A stretch of DNA of 64,000 nt. It comes from Vagococcus allomyrinae. GTDB lineage: Bacteria > Bacillota > Bacilli > Lactobacillales > Vagococcaceae. A program made the translations under genes and the position numbers. Positions 9,695-18,148 of the stretch are shown piece by piece. A model generated the notes under the pieces. That model was not told the origin of the DNA. It did no database searches and saw only the letters and a list, made by a program, of their open reading frames with translations. Location: the NCBI RefSeq assembly GCF_017829975.1, contig NZ_JAEEGA010000010.1:135401-199400 (forward strand), read 5' to 3'. Numbering within the stretch: position 1 is the stretch's first letter; every line of letters starts with the position of its first letter.

Positions 9695-9988
9695 GTGATG
9701 CGAGCAATTAAGAAAGAATATGGATTGTTGATAGTGGCATCGTTGCCTATTATAAATTTGGTGATGCAACAAAAGATGCCTAGTCTTGTAGTTAATAACC
9801 AAGCAATAGGCGTTCTTGTAAATATTTTTTCAGTGAGTATCATCGTTTTTTATACTGTCAAAAAATTACTTGATAAAGATAAAACAGAGCTGTTTTTACA
9901 AAGGTTACTTATGCTGTTTGGATTTGCTTATTCAATGCTAATTTTGTTGTTGCTTTGCTCCTTATTAGTATTCAGGCTACAAAATTAA
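9695..9988 (+). CDS. NukH-like lantibiotic immunity membrane protein
   Basis: The 97-residue protein has three hydrophobic segments (GLLIVASLPIINLV, AIGVLVNIFSVSIIVFY, MLFGFAYSMLILLLLC) separated by a charged loop, KKLLDKDKTELF. Size, three-helix topology and position right after LanFEG match NukH, the lantibiotic-binding accessory immunity protein of nukacin clusters. The assignment rests on position and topology, not on a detailed alignment. GGGAGG precedes GTG at 9695 or ATG at 9698. Such proteins bind the lantibiotic at the membrane and help the exporter. Confidence 0.75.
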   Translation: MMRAIKKEYGLLIVASLPIINLVMQQKMPSLVVNNQAIGVLVNIFSVSIIVFYTVKKLLDKDKTELFLQRLLMLFGFAYSMLILLLLCSLLVFRLQN

Positions 9989-10045
9989 TTTTTTGTGTTA
10001 ATTATACCTTTAAAAAACAATTGAAAGTAATAAGGTGGTTATTAA

Positions 10046-10657
10046 ATGATGAAAAAATCTAATAAATTAATCTTAAGTCTGGTGTTATCATGTCTAACCT
10101 TAATTTCTTTTTCTGCTGTGTCTTCAGCCACGGCTATTCCGACGGAAATAGATTATTGGGTAACGCCCAAAGTAGTTCATATTAAAAATGATGATTTATT
10201 GAAATCTTATGTTGCTTTGGATTATAAAGAAAATACTAAGCAGGTAGTCCATGCATCAAAAGAGCAATACCGATCAATTTATGACACGGACATCGCTATT
10301 TCGGATAAATCCATGGGCGTCGAAATAATTGGTCATATTTTTCCTGATACTGTCGCTAATTATCTTCCTGAGTGGTTAGCATCAATCATCCAAAATCATA
10401 CAATTGTGATTGATTCTGGGGAAGCATCAGTTGATAGGGATAGGTGGGTATGGGATTCGATCGCTTTTGTATTAGGCGATTGGGCTAATATCAAGAAAAT
10501 GGAGCAACGTATGACTAGACAAGAGATAGCTGATAGTATTTATTATAAGAATAAACTGCGAGGCAATATTCGAGTAGATAAAAATGTTATGTTGAAAGTG
10601 ATTGCCGATATCGAGGAGAACCAGGTTGATCCGATTTTATTGGAGGTGTTTACTTAG
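10046..10657 (+). CDS. Secreted protein of unknown function, lantibiotic locus
   Basis: 203 residues with a clear signal peptide: KKSNK, a hydrophobic core LILSLVLSCLTLISF, then a likely cut near SSATA. The mature part (about 170 residues) is soluble, rich in Asp and Trp, and has no Cys outside the signal peptide, so no disulfide is possible. No family was recognised. It lies 57 bp after the NukH-like gene, with AAGGTGG upstream, and may be cotranscribed. Location suggests an extracellular role in immunity or in lantibiotic handling, but this is inference from context only. Confidence 0.7.
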   Translation: MMKKSNKLILSLVLSCLTLISFSAVSSATAIPTEIDYWVTPKVVHIKNDDLLKSYVALDYKENTKQVVHASKEQYRSIYDTDIAISDKSMGVEIIGHIFPDTVANYLPEWLASIIQNHTIVIDSGEASVDRDRWVWDSIAFVLGDWANIKKMEQRMTRQEIADSIYYKNKLRGNIRVDKNVMLKVIADIEENQVDPILLEVFT

Positions 10658-10722
10658 TAATTAACTGATTGATAAATATAAAATTTTACTTGTGAGATAT
10701 TATTTAGGAAGGAGAGATTAAG

Positions 10723-10782
10723 ATGTACACATTGTTCTTTAGTTATTATTTACGATTGTTTACTGATGCCGATTTTATTTAG
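10723..10782 (+). CDS. Possible 19-residue peptide or frameshifted small gene
   Basis: A strong ribosome site (AGGAAGGAGAG) precedes ATG at 10723 and a 19-codon frame ending in TAG, giving MYTLFFSYYLRLFTDADFI. A second frame (+2) stays open from about 10679 to 10860 across the same bases and continues with LLMPILFSKDICLAWDKNDE. The original gene may therefore have been about 45 residues long and now be shifted near 10740. It could also be a real short peptide read by the nearby MutR/Rgg regulator. Neither option is proven. Confidence 0.35.
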   Translation: MYTLFFSYYLRLFTDADFI

Positions 10783-11135
10783 TAAAGATATTTGCTTAGC
10801 CTGGGATAAAAATGATGAGACTTTTATGAGATGTATGAATGATGTCAACAATATCAGATAAGAAAGTAGTCTTTATAGTGAAAGTGAACGGAGATTATGT
10901 TGACTTCCGTTCTGCTTATTTTAAGCAACATTAATAACAGTTAACAGGTGTAGCCGCAACCATTTCAGCTACACCTGTTTATTTGCAAAATCACTTGAAT
11001 TCATCATTCTATTTTTTTTCACGAAATAGAAGATAATTGGCGCTTTGTGTTGGCTATCCCCTTAAGATCGTGGGTTTGATCAGCTGGGCTTTTTCTTAGA
11101 TTGTGTTTCGGAGATGCTGGTTACGAATTGGCGGT
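10783..11135. other. Non-coding gap between lantibiotic genes and the MutR-type gene
   Basis: No convincing gene apart from the out-of-frame extension up to 10860. It contains a 7-bp hairpin (10886-10892 with 10906-10912) and the strong hairpin listed at 10943-10979. The rest is plain AT-rich sequence. Confidence 0.6.
10943..10979. terminator. Strong hairpin, probable terminator between convergent genes
   Basis: A perfect 12-bp stem (10943-10954 with 10968-10979) with a 13-nt loop. Only a short T stretch follows on the plus strand (TTTATTTG). It lies between the rightward lantibiotic genes and the leftward MutR-type gene, where a shared terminator is expected. Confidence 0.6.
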
Positions 11136-11984
11136 TCATTTGCCCAACTCTTCAATTTCATTTTGAAGTGAATGATGCAGGTCATAATCTTCTAAGTCAT
11201 AGATCTGTTTTAAGACATCATCTATCTTTTTGGTATCTCCTGACGCTATGGCGTACTGAATGGTTGAGATGGCCCAATAATCGTAGCGTCTTAGTCTCTT
11301 TGATAAGGCGAGAGCTTTTTCGCTAAATTTAAGGGATTCTTGATACCGCTGTTCTTGTAATAACAATAAAGAAAGGTTTAATAAGATTGAGATTTGTAGC
11401 GGTAGAGTATTTTTAAAAGCATCAAAATCATTTATTCGATTCATCAACTCATTGCCAATCTTTAGAGAGGTGTCCAGGGGGAAATAGAATAAACAACAAT
11501 TAATAAATTGTAGCTCATTCAAATACCATTCATCGTACGTTGCCAATTTTTGCCAAATATCGTTTACTAGCACTTTGGAAATACAAGTGATTTCCGTATT
11601 ATCATTCATGGCCATTAGGGATTTTGAAATATCTCTAATGGCACGGATCTGCCATTCATCTGAGTTGATCAGATAGTTGTCACACTGCAATATAAGGTTT
11701 TTTAAAAGATCATTATTTGAATTGGGGAATAGTTGAAAAAAAATGTCTAAAATTTGAGTTTTTTGATCTTTTTTATACTTACTCGAAATGAACATAAACT
11801 CGTCATAGGGCATGTCAATTTGCCGCAAAAGGTAATCAAACTTTTCGATACTGAGCATTAACTTGCCGTTTTCAAACTTTGATAAAGTGGATCTGGACAT
11901 GGCTGTACCACAAATATATGATTGTTTCAATTTTTTACTTTCTCTGATAAACTTATAGGTTCTCCCGTAATCCATTTTCTCCAC
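11136..11984 (-). CDS. Rgg/GadR/MutR-family transcriptional regulator
   Basis: 282 residues. An N-terminal XRE-type helix-turn-helix (about 8-62, with SRSTLSKFENGKLMLSIEKFDYLL) is followed by an all-helical TPR-like peptide-sensing region, the Rgg/MutR layout. Proteins of this group activate mutacin and other lantibiotic genes and often respond to short peptides. It is divergent from the ABC exporter at 12102 and faces the lantibiotic operon. It may control either or both. No adjacent short hydrophobic pheromone gene was identified with confidence. Confidence 0.88.
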   Translation of the reverse strand: MEKMDYGRTYKFIRESKKLKQSYICGTAMSRSTLSKFENGKLMLSIEKFDYLLRQIDMPYDEFMFISSKYKKDQKTQILDIFFQLFPNSNNDLLKNLILQCDNYLINSDEWQIRAIRDISKSLMAMNDNTEITCISKVLVNDIWQKLATYDEWYLNELQFINCCLFYFPLDTSLKIGNELMNRINDFDAFKNTLPLQISILLNLSLLLLQEQRYQESLKFSEKALALSKRLRRYDYWAISTIQYAIASGDTKKIDDVLKQIYDLEDYDLHHSLQNEIEELGK

Positions 11985-12037
11985 TCCTTTTTCATGTGAT
12001 TATACTCCTCATTTTAATAGTTTATTCCCTTTTTGTA

Positions 12038-12043
12038 TATAAT
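12038..12043 (+). promoter_or_regulatory. -10 box upstream of the ABC exporter
   Basis: A perfect TATAAT lies 58 bp before the exporter start, in the 117-bp gap divergent from the MutR-type gene. No good -35 hexamer occurs 16-18 bp upstream, which fits a promoter that needs an activator such as the adjacent regulator. Confidence 0.5.
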
Positions 12044-12101
12044 TGTAGGCATAAAATTGAAAGAAGATGGTTGGTACAAAATCGATTAGGAGGCGCTTTG
12101 C

Positions 12102-13733
12102 ATGTTTAAAAGTCTTATTAAGGAATACAGACAATTGCCATTAATTCAGGAAGGACAGAAAATCCTGATAAGCAGGTGTCTATTCAACATCTTTTTAGGT
12201 GGTATTTTCTCATTAATACCGCCTTTGTTAATCAAGTTTTTATTTGAATCACACGCTATTTATGAAAATATCACTAGCATTATGTATTGGTTGCTGATCT
12301 CCCTGGTTTTAATTGGCTGTATTCATCTATTCAATTTTTATTATGTTGCCTTTTATTCTGACAAAATTATCACCTATATTAGTAGCAATCTACGACTGTA
12401 TCAAGTTGATCTGTTTTATCAATTATCTAAAAGCCAAAGGGAAAAACTAGACGATGGTTTACTGTTTAATTCCCTTTATGCAGAAACTGGCGTGATTGCA
12501 GCAGGCTATATTAATTTTTTAAGTCTTTTCATTTATATCAGTCAGATTGTGATTTATTTGTGTGTCCTCTGGTATTTTTCTCTTCCCTTTGCGCTTTTAA
12601 GTGTTCTTTGTTTGCTATTATATGGCTTTTCGATTTTTTTTAATACGAATCGATTTCAAGATACCATCATTCAGGAAACCTTCGCTCAAGATAAGCTTAC
12701 ATCTAAAATTTCCAATATTATTAATTCTCATAAAGAGTCTAAAATTTTTGCAAACTCCCGCTATTTATCTGACATTATCAAGAAGTATATTTTTCAGTGG
12801 CAAGAAAAACGGATAACTTATAATTTCTGGTACACGCTGATTCAAAGTATTCCAGCATTTCTCACGAGTTCATCACCGACGATTATTTACGGCGTGGGGA
12901 TGATTCTGGTCCTTTTAGGTAAATCGACGATTATTTACGGCGTGGGGATGATTCTGGTCCTTTTAGGTAAATCGACGATTGGGATGATCTTATTTGTTGT
13001 TCAGTTTATCTCACTTTTATTTGCTTCAATGAATAATCTGGCTTCTGTTGTTATTGAACAAAAGAATGTTTATCCTTATATCAATCGCTTTAAAAGCATT
13101 TCCAACGAGTTGAGTAATCAAGAGGATTCTAGCCATTTTGAAAAAAGTTCGATTACTGCTGATCAAAGGTCTCTTGAAATCAAGCATCATTCTGTTTATA
13201 GAAATAATCAGCATGTATTAACTGTGTCGAACTTATTGATTGAAGAGAGTGGAATTTATTTATTACAAGGGGAGAATGGGTCGGGAAAATCTTCTTTACT
13301 TGATGATATCTACTTTTCACCGGAGAGTCACGATCAAAAGATTGGCTATTTTACCAGTTCTTCTTTATTTATCGAGGATGATATTGAACAAAATATTTTG
13401 TTTGGCAAAATCGCTTATGACTTGGACTACCTCCAATCAATTTATTCCGTTCTTGATATCACTTTTTTAAATGCCAATGTTAATAAACTTTCTTTAGGAC
13501 AGCGACAAAAGGTGATGCTCGCCAGATTTTTTATTAATCACAAAGACAAGCCTATTTGGTTTATTGATGAGCCTTTTGTAAACTTGGATATTGCCAGTAT
13601 CGAAGCTTTGAAAAGGTTGTTAATAGATGAGAGTGTCAATCGGATCATCATTATGATTACTCATGATGTTTCGTTGGAAGGTGAGGCGAAAAAAATCTAT
13701 AGGATAGCGAGTAAACGTTGTGAAATTTTATAA
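12102..13733 (+). CDS. ABC exporter (fused permease and ATPase) with an internal duplication
   Basis: 543 residues: a membrane domain of about six helices (1-320) and a C-terminal ATPase with Walker A GENGSGKSS, signature LSLGQRQ and Walker B IWFIDEP. The overall form is that of a small peptide or drug half-exporter. Residues IIYGVGMILVLLGKST occur twice in a row because of an exact 48-bp tandem duplication (12877-12972), which adds 16 residues inside a membrane helix. The single-copy form would read smoothly into IGMILFVVQF. AGGAGG precedes the ATG. Its divergent partner is the MutR-type regulator, so it may export a lantibiotic or signal peptide. The duplication may impair it. Confidence 0.85.
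   Translation: MFKSLIKEYRQLPLIQEGQKILISRCLFNIFLGGIFSLIPPLLIKFLFESHAIYENITSIMYWLLISLVLIGCIHLFNFYYVAFYSDKIITYISSNLRLYQVDLFYQLSKSQREKLDDGLLFNSLYAETGVIAAGYINFLSLFIYISQIVIYLCVLWYFSLPFALLSVLCLLLYGFSIFFNTNRFQDTIIQETFAQDKLTSKISNIINSHKESKIFANSRYLSDIIKKYIFQWQEKRITYNFWYTLIQSIPAFLTSSSPTIIYGVGMILVLLGKSTIIYGVGMILVLLGKSTIGMILFVVQFISLLFASMNNLASVVIEQKNVYPYINRFKSISNELSNQEDSSHFEKSSITADQRSLEIKHHSVYRNNQHVLTVSNLLIEESGIYLLQGENGSGKSSLLDDIYFSPESHDQKIGYFTSSSLFIEDDIEQNILFGKIAYDLDYLQSIYSVLDITFLNANVNKLSLGQRQKVMLARFFINHKDKPIWFIDEPFVNLDIASIEALKRLLIDESVNRIIIMITHDVSLEGEAKKIYRIASKRCEIL
12877..12980 (+). repeat. Perfect 48-bp tandem duplication inside the ABC exporter gene
   Basis: Bases 12877-12924 and 12925-12972 are identical, and the first 8 bases (CGACGATT) occur a third time at 12973-12980. 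The unit is a multiple of three, so the frame is kept. The flanking 8-base repeat suggests slippage or recombination between short repeats. Confidence 0.97.
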
Positions 13734-13771
13734 CCGATATAATTTTTGAATGTCGCCTTTTTAGGAACTGA

Positions 13772-13954
13772 ATCAGTGGGGATATATCATCTTATATTCA
13801 AGTAAATTTATATGATGGTCCAGTTGTGCAACTAACTAACGGATATGTTGAAGAAAACAGTGAGGGAACTAAGTACAACAATAGTCCCACTGCTCCTGAT
13901 ATCGAGACAGATAATTCAATGATGGAAGCTAGGAGCGTCATCAATAAAACTTAA
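13772..13954 (+). pseudogene. 3' remnant of an unknown gene
   Basis: After a TGA at 13769 a frame of 60 codons stays open to TAA at 13952. It begins ISGDISSYIQVNLYDGP and ends ARSVINKT. There is no ATG, GTG or TTG with a ribosome site at its beginning, but a strong terminator follows 12 bp after the stop. That combination is what the end of a deleted gene looks like. The hydrophilic sequence, rich in Asn, Glu and Thr, resembles a secreted or surface protein tail. No family was recognised. Confidence 0.5.
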
Positions 13955-13965
13955 TAGGAAGTTTG

Positions 13966-14003
13966 CACCAAATCTGTTAATATAATGGATTTGGTGTTTT
14001 TTT
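13966..14003 (+). terminator. Intrinsic terminator
   Basis: A perfect 9-bp stem (CACCAAATC with GATTTGGTG) with a 13-nt loop is followed by seven T. It follows the gene remnant ending at 13954 and closes the lantibiotic/exporter region. Confidence 0.9.
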
Positions 14004-14180
14004 GGAGTGGGTAGGCGGTTTTCAAGGTGCTTTTTTACTAAGAAAGTCTGTTAATTGTTAAGAGTTCGTTGTTGCTAATTTATGAGGTGACAGCTACAAT
14101 CAAAATAAGTTAGAACAGACACTCAGTGTATTAGAAGGGCGAATTTCCTGAATTCTCGTCATAATCAGATGGGGAACTGT

Positions 14181-14200
14181 TTGTCCATTGCAATGGACAA
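14181..14200. promoter_or_regulatory. Perfect 20-bp palindrome, probable operator of the PTS operon
   Basis: TTGTCCATTGCAATGGACAA is an exact inverted repeat with no spacer. No T run follows, so it is not a terminator. It lies about 60 bp before the PRD regulator start. AAGCGTTTTC just downstream (14210-14219) resembles the core of a CcpA cre site, but the flanks fit poorly. The remaining gap (14004-14180) shows nothing clear. Confidence 0.6.
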
Positions 14201-14261
14201 AAGTCAGTGAAGCGTTTTCGAATTAATGGGTTATGATGAATATATCGAAGGGGGGATGGCC

Positions 14262-15755
14262 ATGAGTTCAAAGGAAGAGCGAGAACAACGGCTATTGCTA
14301 TTATTATCAAAAAAACAAGAATATGTCACCTCTGGAGAGTTAGCAGAAGAACTCAATATTTCCAATAAAACAGTGTATCGATTAATCAAAGGGATTAATG
14401 ATCAAAGTTCGGATGGGATATTGATCGCTTCAGAGAAGGGGAGAGGATATAGATTAAATTATCAGAAGTATATGAACCGAACTCATCAGCAGTTGAGTAG
14501 AGAAAGTCAAGTGACGCCTTCTGAAAGAAGAAAGCGGGTTATGGAAGAACTGTTGCTATCATCACCAAGAGCCACGAATGTCTATCAACTATACGAAAAA
14601 TTCTTTGTTGGTGATTCCGTTATTTCAAGCGATGAACAACTAATTAGCAAAGAATTGGCACAGTATAATTTATCGCTAGAACGAAAGAACCGAACAATGG
14701 CAATTATCGGTGAAGAAGCTAACATTCGCAAGGCCATTTCTGATTTAATTCAACTGCTAAACATTATTGATATTGATGAACTTAAACATAATGAGACACT
14801 TAATTTTAATAACTATGATGTGTTATTTGTTTTAGACCAGCTGCGATTGATTGAAAAGAGGTTGGACATCGTTATTCCTCATCCTTATAATGTTAATATT
14901 TTTTCCCATTTATATATTTTGATTAGTCGGTCCAGAAAGGTGGGAACCTCACTGTTTACTATGACTGAGACTGTTTCTCAGGAAGAAAAACAAGCCTTGG
15001 CGAAGGAGCCTATTCTTCGCCAGATTTCAAAGGACATCATTTATCAGACAGAACAGTATTTAAACGAGAGTCTGCCTGAAGTTGAAACTTACTATTTGTA
15101 TCAGTATCTGGTGTCTTCCAGGATGCAGGATTCACTGGAGCCTTTGGCCATTTTTTCTCCTGAAGTCTCTAAGGTGACACAATTATACTTAGATGAAATG
15201 AGTCGGCAACTTCATTTATCCATGACCAATGAGCCGATTTTTATCGATTTGGCTAATCATATTAAGCCCATGCTTAATCGACTGGAGCACAATATCCACG
15301 TAAAAAACAGTTTGCTTGATCAAATAAAAATGGTTTATGAAGATATTTTTAAGAATGTTTCAAAAATATCCAGCATGATTAGTGAAACATACCAATTGCC
15401 CGAGATAAGTGCTGATGAAAATGGGTTTATTACGTTATACTTTGCTCGAATGATTGAAACGAATCAGTTGCCAATTCGGACGCTAATCATGTGCACAACA
15501 GGGATCGGTACTTCTGAGTTATTGAAGGTCAAAGTGGCTAAAAAGTTTCCTGAATTGGAAATAGTCGCAGTTGTCTCAACAAGAGATGCCAAACAATTTT
15601 TAGCGACTTATCCGGATATTGAGTTAATCTTAACGACCATTCACCTAAACCATCAAGTGTCGATCAAAACACTGTTGGTCAGTGCCATGTTTACTGGCGA
15701 TGACCAGAAAATGTTACAAACTAAAATTGAGGAGATTTACGATGACCGACACTAA
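14262..15755 (+). CDS. PRD-containing transcriptional regulator (BglG/LicR type)
   Basis: About 497 residues. An N-terminal helix-turn-helix (SGELAEELNISNKTVYRLIKG) is followed by a region with PRD character and a PTS IIB-like domain near the C-terminus (MCTTGIGTSELLKVKVAKKFP, with the phospho-acceptor-type Cys). The start at 14262 is chosen because GGGGGG lies 7 nt before it; an earlier in-frame ATG at 14226 has no ribosome site. The regulator would sense PTS phosphorylation and control the ketohexose operon that begins 14 bp before its own stop codon. Confidence 0.85.
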   Translation: MSSKEEREQRLLLLLSKKQEYVTSGELAEELNISNKTVYRLIKGINDQSSDGILIASEKGRGYRLNYQKYMNRTHQQLSRESQVTPSERRKRVMEELLLSSPRATNVYQLYEKFFVGDSVISSDEQLISKELAQYNLSLERKNRTMAIIGEEANIRKAISDLIQLLNIIDIDELKHNETLNFNNYDVLFVLDQLRLIEKRLDIVIPHPYNVNIFSHLYILISRSRKVGTSLFTMTETVSQEEKQALAKEPILRQISKDIIYQTEQYLNESLPEVETYYLYQYLVSSRMQDSLEPLAIFSPEVSKVTQLYLDEMSRQLHLSMTNEPIFIDLANHIKPMLNRLEHNIHVKNSLLDQIKMVYEDIFKNVSKISSMISETYQLPEISADENGFITLYFARMIETNQLPIRTLIMCTTGIGTSELLKVKVAKKFPELEIVAVVSTRDAKQFLATYPDIELILTTIHLNHQVSIKTLLVSAMFTGDDQKMLQTKIEEIYDDRH

Positions 15756-16182
15756 TTTACACCAACTTTATTTTAATTGTCAGTTAGCCAATAAAAGTCA
15801 GGCAGTTGAGTTAATTGGTGAGCTAGGTGCTCAACTAACTGGGGTTGCTGGGAAACCGGAGATAATCAAACTGCTTAACGAGCGGGAAGCGGTTGGAAGT
15901 ACGATGATTGCTGACCATGTTTTGTTGCCTCATATTGAAAGTGCGTCTTTAAAGGAGAGTCGGATAATCTATCTTCATTTGGAAAGGCCCATTCCCTTTT
16001 GGAGTGAAACGGACAAAGACATAAGATTGATTATCGTCATTTTGTTAAAACACAATGAAACTATGGCAATCAAAAAACAGATCAGTTTAGCTGTTAGAAA
16101 ATTAGCAGATGAGGCGTTCGTCGAAACGTTAATAAATATGGAGACAGAAGGAGCCTTTAAAAAAGCGTTAATGAATGTTTAG
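15742..16182 (+). CDS. PTS IIA component, fructose/mannitol type (first of two)
   Basis: 146 residues with the IIA fold signature LNEREAVGSTMIADHVLLPHIES, whose His is the phosphate carrier. The start at 15742 has GAGGAG 7 nt upstream and overlaps the regulator stop by 14 bp. It is more divergent than the second IIA at 16530. Having two IIA genes in one operon suggests that this one may serve mainly to phosphorylate the regulator, though this is inference. Confidence 0.8.
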   Translation: MTDTNLHQLYFNCQLANKSQAVELIGELGAQLTGVAGKPEIIKLLNEREAVGSTMIADHVLLPHIESASLKESRIIYLHLERPIPFWSETDKDIRLIIVILLKHNETMAIKKQISLAVRKLADEAFVETLINMETEGAFKKALMNV

Positions 16183-16191
16183 GAGGAATTT

Positions 16192-16515
16192 ATGATGAAA
16201 ATAGTCGGAGTCGCAGCGTGTACGGTAGGTATTGCCCACACGTATATCGCACAAGAAAAATTGGAAAATGCTGCAAAAAAGGCGGGATATGATATTTCGA
16301 TTGAAACTCAAGGAACCATTGGTACTGAAAATGAACTAACGGTTAAGCAAATAGAAGAAGCGGACATTGTTATTTTAGCAGTCGATGTTAAAATCGCAGG
16401 CCGTGAACGTTTTGAAGGTAAGCGAATTATTCAAGTACCAACTGAAGTGGCCGTAAAATCACCTAATAAACTGATTGAAAAAGCCAAGGAAGTTGTTGAA
16501 CAAGAAAAAGCGTAA
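16192..16515 (+). CDS. PTS fructose-type IIB component
   Basis: 107 residues starting KIVGVAACTVGIAHTYIAQEKLENAA, the standard fructose IIB N-terminus in which Cys carries the phosphate. The family usually has CPTGIAHT; here the motif reads CTVGIAHT. AGGAGG precedes two adjacent ATG codons (16192 and 16195). The gene ends 14 bp before the second IIA. It passes phosphate to the sugar bound by IIC. Confidence 0.9.
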   Translation: MMKIVGVAACTVGIAHTYIAQEKLENAAKKAGYDISIETQGTIGTENELTVKQIEEADIVILAVDVKIAGRERFEGKRIIQVPTEVAVKSPNKLIEKAKEVVEQEKA

Positions 16516-16529
16516 GAGGGAGACTGACA

Positions 16530-16979
16530 ATGGAAGTATCGGATATCATTGATTTAAAAACAGTGAGAACAAATATGCAAGCAAAAACGAAAGAAGAGGT
16601 ACTTCAGGAGTTAGCGGCAAGCCTATTGGATAATGGGTATATTACTGAAATAGAAGGCTTTATAGCAGATATTTATGCGCGTGAAGCTGAAGGGAAAACA
16701 GGCATTGGCAATTATATTGCCATTCCTCATGGCAAAAGTGCGTACGTAAATAAAATAGGGGTAGCCATTGGTATCAGCCAAGAGGAGATCCCTTGGGAGT
16801 CGCTAGATGACCAAGGAGTAAAGGGAATTATCTTGTTTGCTGTTGGGAATGATACGGATGGTGCTACCAATCATTTAAAATTATTGTCATTGTTTGCGAG
16901 AAAGCTGGGAAATGATGAAGTGGTTGAGAGCTTGCTTAAAGCAAGTTCGGCAGCAGAGGTTTTGGCTGCATTTGCATAG
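16530..16979 (+). CDS. PTS fructose-type IIA component (second)
   Basis: 149 residues with the classic fructose IIA pattern KTGIGNYIAIPHGKS, where His takes phosphate from HPr. GAGGGAG precedes the ATG. It sits between IIB and IIC, separated by 14 and 16 bp, so it is the best candidate for the transport IIA. Confidence 0.92.
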   Translation: MEVSDIIDLKTVRTNMQAKTKEEVLQELAASLLDNGYITEIEGFIADIYAREAEGKTGIGNYIAIPHGKSAYVNKIGVAIGISQEEIPWESLDDQGVKGIILFAVGNDTDGATNHLKLLSLFARKLGNDEVVESLLKASSAAEVLAAFA

Positions 16980-16995
16980 GGAGAAGGAGAGTAAC

Positions 16996-18096
16996 ATGAA
17001 AAAAATCAAAGAATTAAATCTTAAAGGACATTTATTAACGGCTATTTCCTATTTAATTCCAATTGTTTGTGGCGCGGGTTTTTTAATCGCCATTGGAATG
17101 GCTTTTGGTGGAACGAGTCAGGGACAGTTAGTACAAGGGGAATTTTCCATTTGGGATGCGTTTGCGACAATGGGTGGGGCAGGTTTAGGGTTATTGCCAG
17201 TGGTGATTGCCACGGGGATTTCTTTTTCAATTGCCGGCAAACCGGGGATTGCGCCTGGTTTTATTATTGGCTTAACAGCTAATGCCATTGGTGCTGGTTT
17301 TATTGGCGGGATCTTAGGTGGTTATCTGGCTGGTTATTTAGTAATAGGGACTCTGACATATGTGAAAGTTCCTAAATGGGCCAAAGGCTTAATGCCAACG
17401 CTAATTATTCCTTTTTTAACCTCAATTATCGGTGGTTTAGTCATGGTTTATATTATTGGCTCGCCGATTGCGGCTCTGACTTTGTTACTGACCAATGGGC
17501 TAAATAGTTTGGGTTCTTCATCACTTTTGGTTTTTGGTGCAGTCGTCGGACTATTAAGTGGTGTTGATTATGGTGGTCCCATTAACAAAACGGTTTTTGC
17601 TTTTGCTTTAACGATGCAGGCAGAAGGGCTCAATGGGCCGATTACTGCTTTGCAATTGGTTAACACAGCTACTCCAATTGGTTTTGGCCTAGCTTATTTT
17701 ATTGCGAAATTATTCAAAAAGAATATCTATACCTCGTTGGAAGTTGAAACCTTAAAGTCGGCGGTTCCAATGGGAGTCATCAATATTGTTGAGGGGGTTA
17801 TTCCCATTGTGATGAATGACATTGTTCGCGGGGTGATCGCAACGGCAGTTGGCGGGGCAGCAGGCGGGGCCGTATCGATGGTTTTAGGAGCAGATGCCAC
17901 GGTGCCATTTGGTGGTGTGTTAATGCTACCGACTATGTCTCGACCTTGGGCAGGTGCGATTGCTTTACTGGTCAATATTTTAGTTACGGCAGTGACTTTG
18001 GCACTGATCAAAAAGAATTTGACTGAGGATGAGTTAAGCCAGCATATTGAGAAAGAAGAAGAAGAGATTAGTTTGGATGATATCCAGATCATCTAA
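16996..18096 (+). CDS. PTS fructose-type IIC permease
   Basis: About 366 residues beginning MKKIKELNLKGHLLTAISYLIPIVCGAGF, the usual start of fructose-family IIC proteins, with some nine hydrophobic segments and a charged tail. GAAGGAGAG precedes this ATG; the longer upstream frame overlaps IIA and is not the start. It transports a ketohexose with IIB and IIA. The adjacent epimerase suggests that the substrate becomes allulose-6-phosphate or a similar ester. Confidence 0.9.
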   Translation: MKKIKELNLKGHLLTAISYLIPIVCGAGFLIAIGMAFGGTSQGQLVQGEFSIWDAFATMGGAGLGLLPVVIATGISFSIAGKPGIAPGFIIGLTANAIGAGFIGGILGGYLAGYLVIGTLTYVKVPKWAKGLMPTLIIPFLTSIIGGLVMVYIIGSPIAALTLLLTNGLNSLGSSSLLVFGAVVGLLSGVDYGGPINKTVFAFALTMQAEGLNGPITALQLVNTATPIGFGLAYFIAKLFKKNIYTSLEVETLKSAVPMGVINIVEGVIPIVMNDIVRGVIATAVGGAAGGAVSMVLGADATVPFGGVLMLPTMSRPWAGAIALLVNILVTAVTLALIKKNLTEDELSQHIEKEEEEISLDDIQII

Positions 18097-18148
18097 CAGA
18101 TAAGGAACTCAGAACAGTTACGATAAAATAAAAGAAGTGAGGTTAATC

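Noticed and set aside
14200-14220. CcpA cre site next to the palindrome
   Set aside because: The AAGCGTTTTC core fits, but the outer TG and CA bases are not at the right positions.
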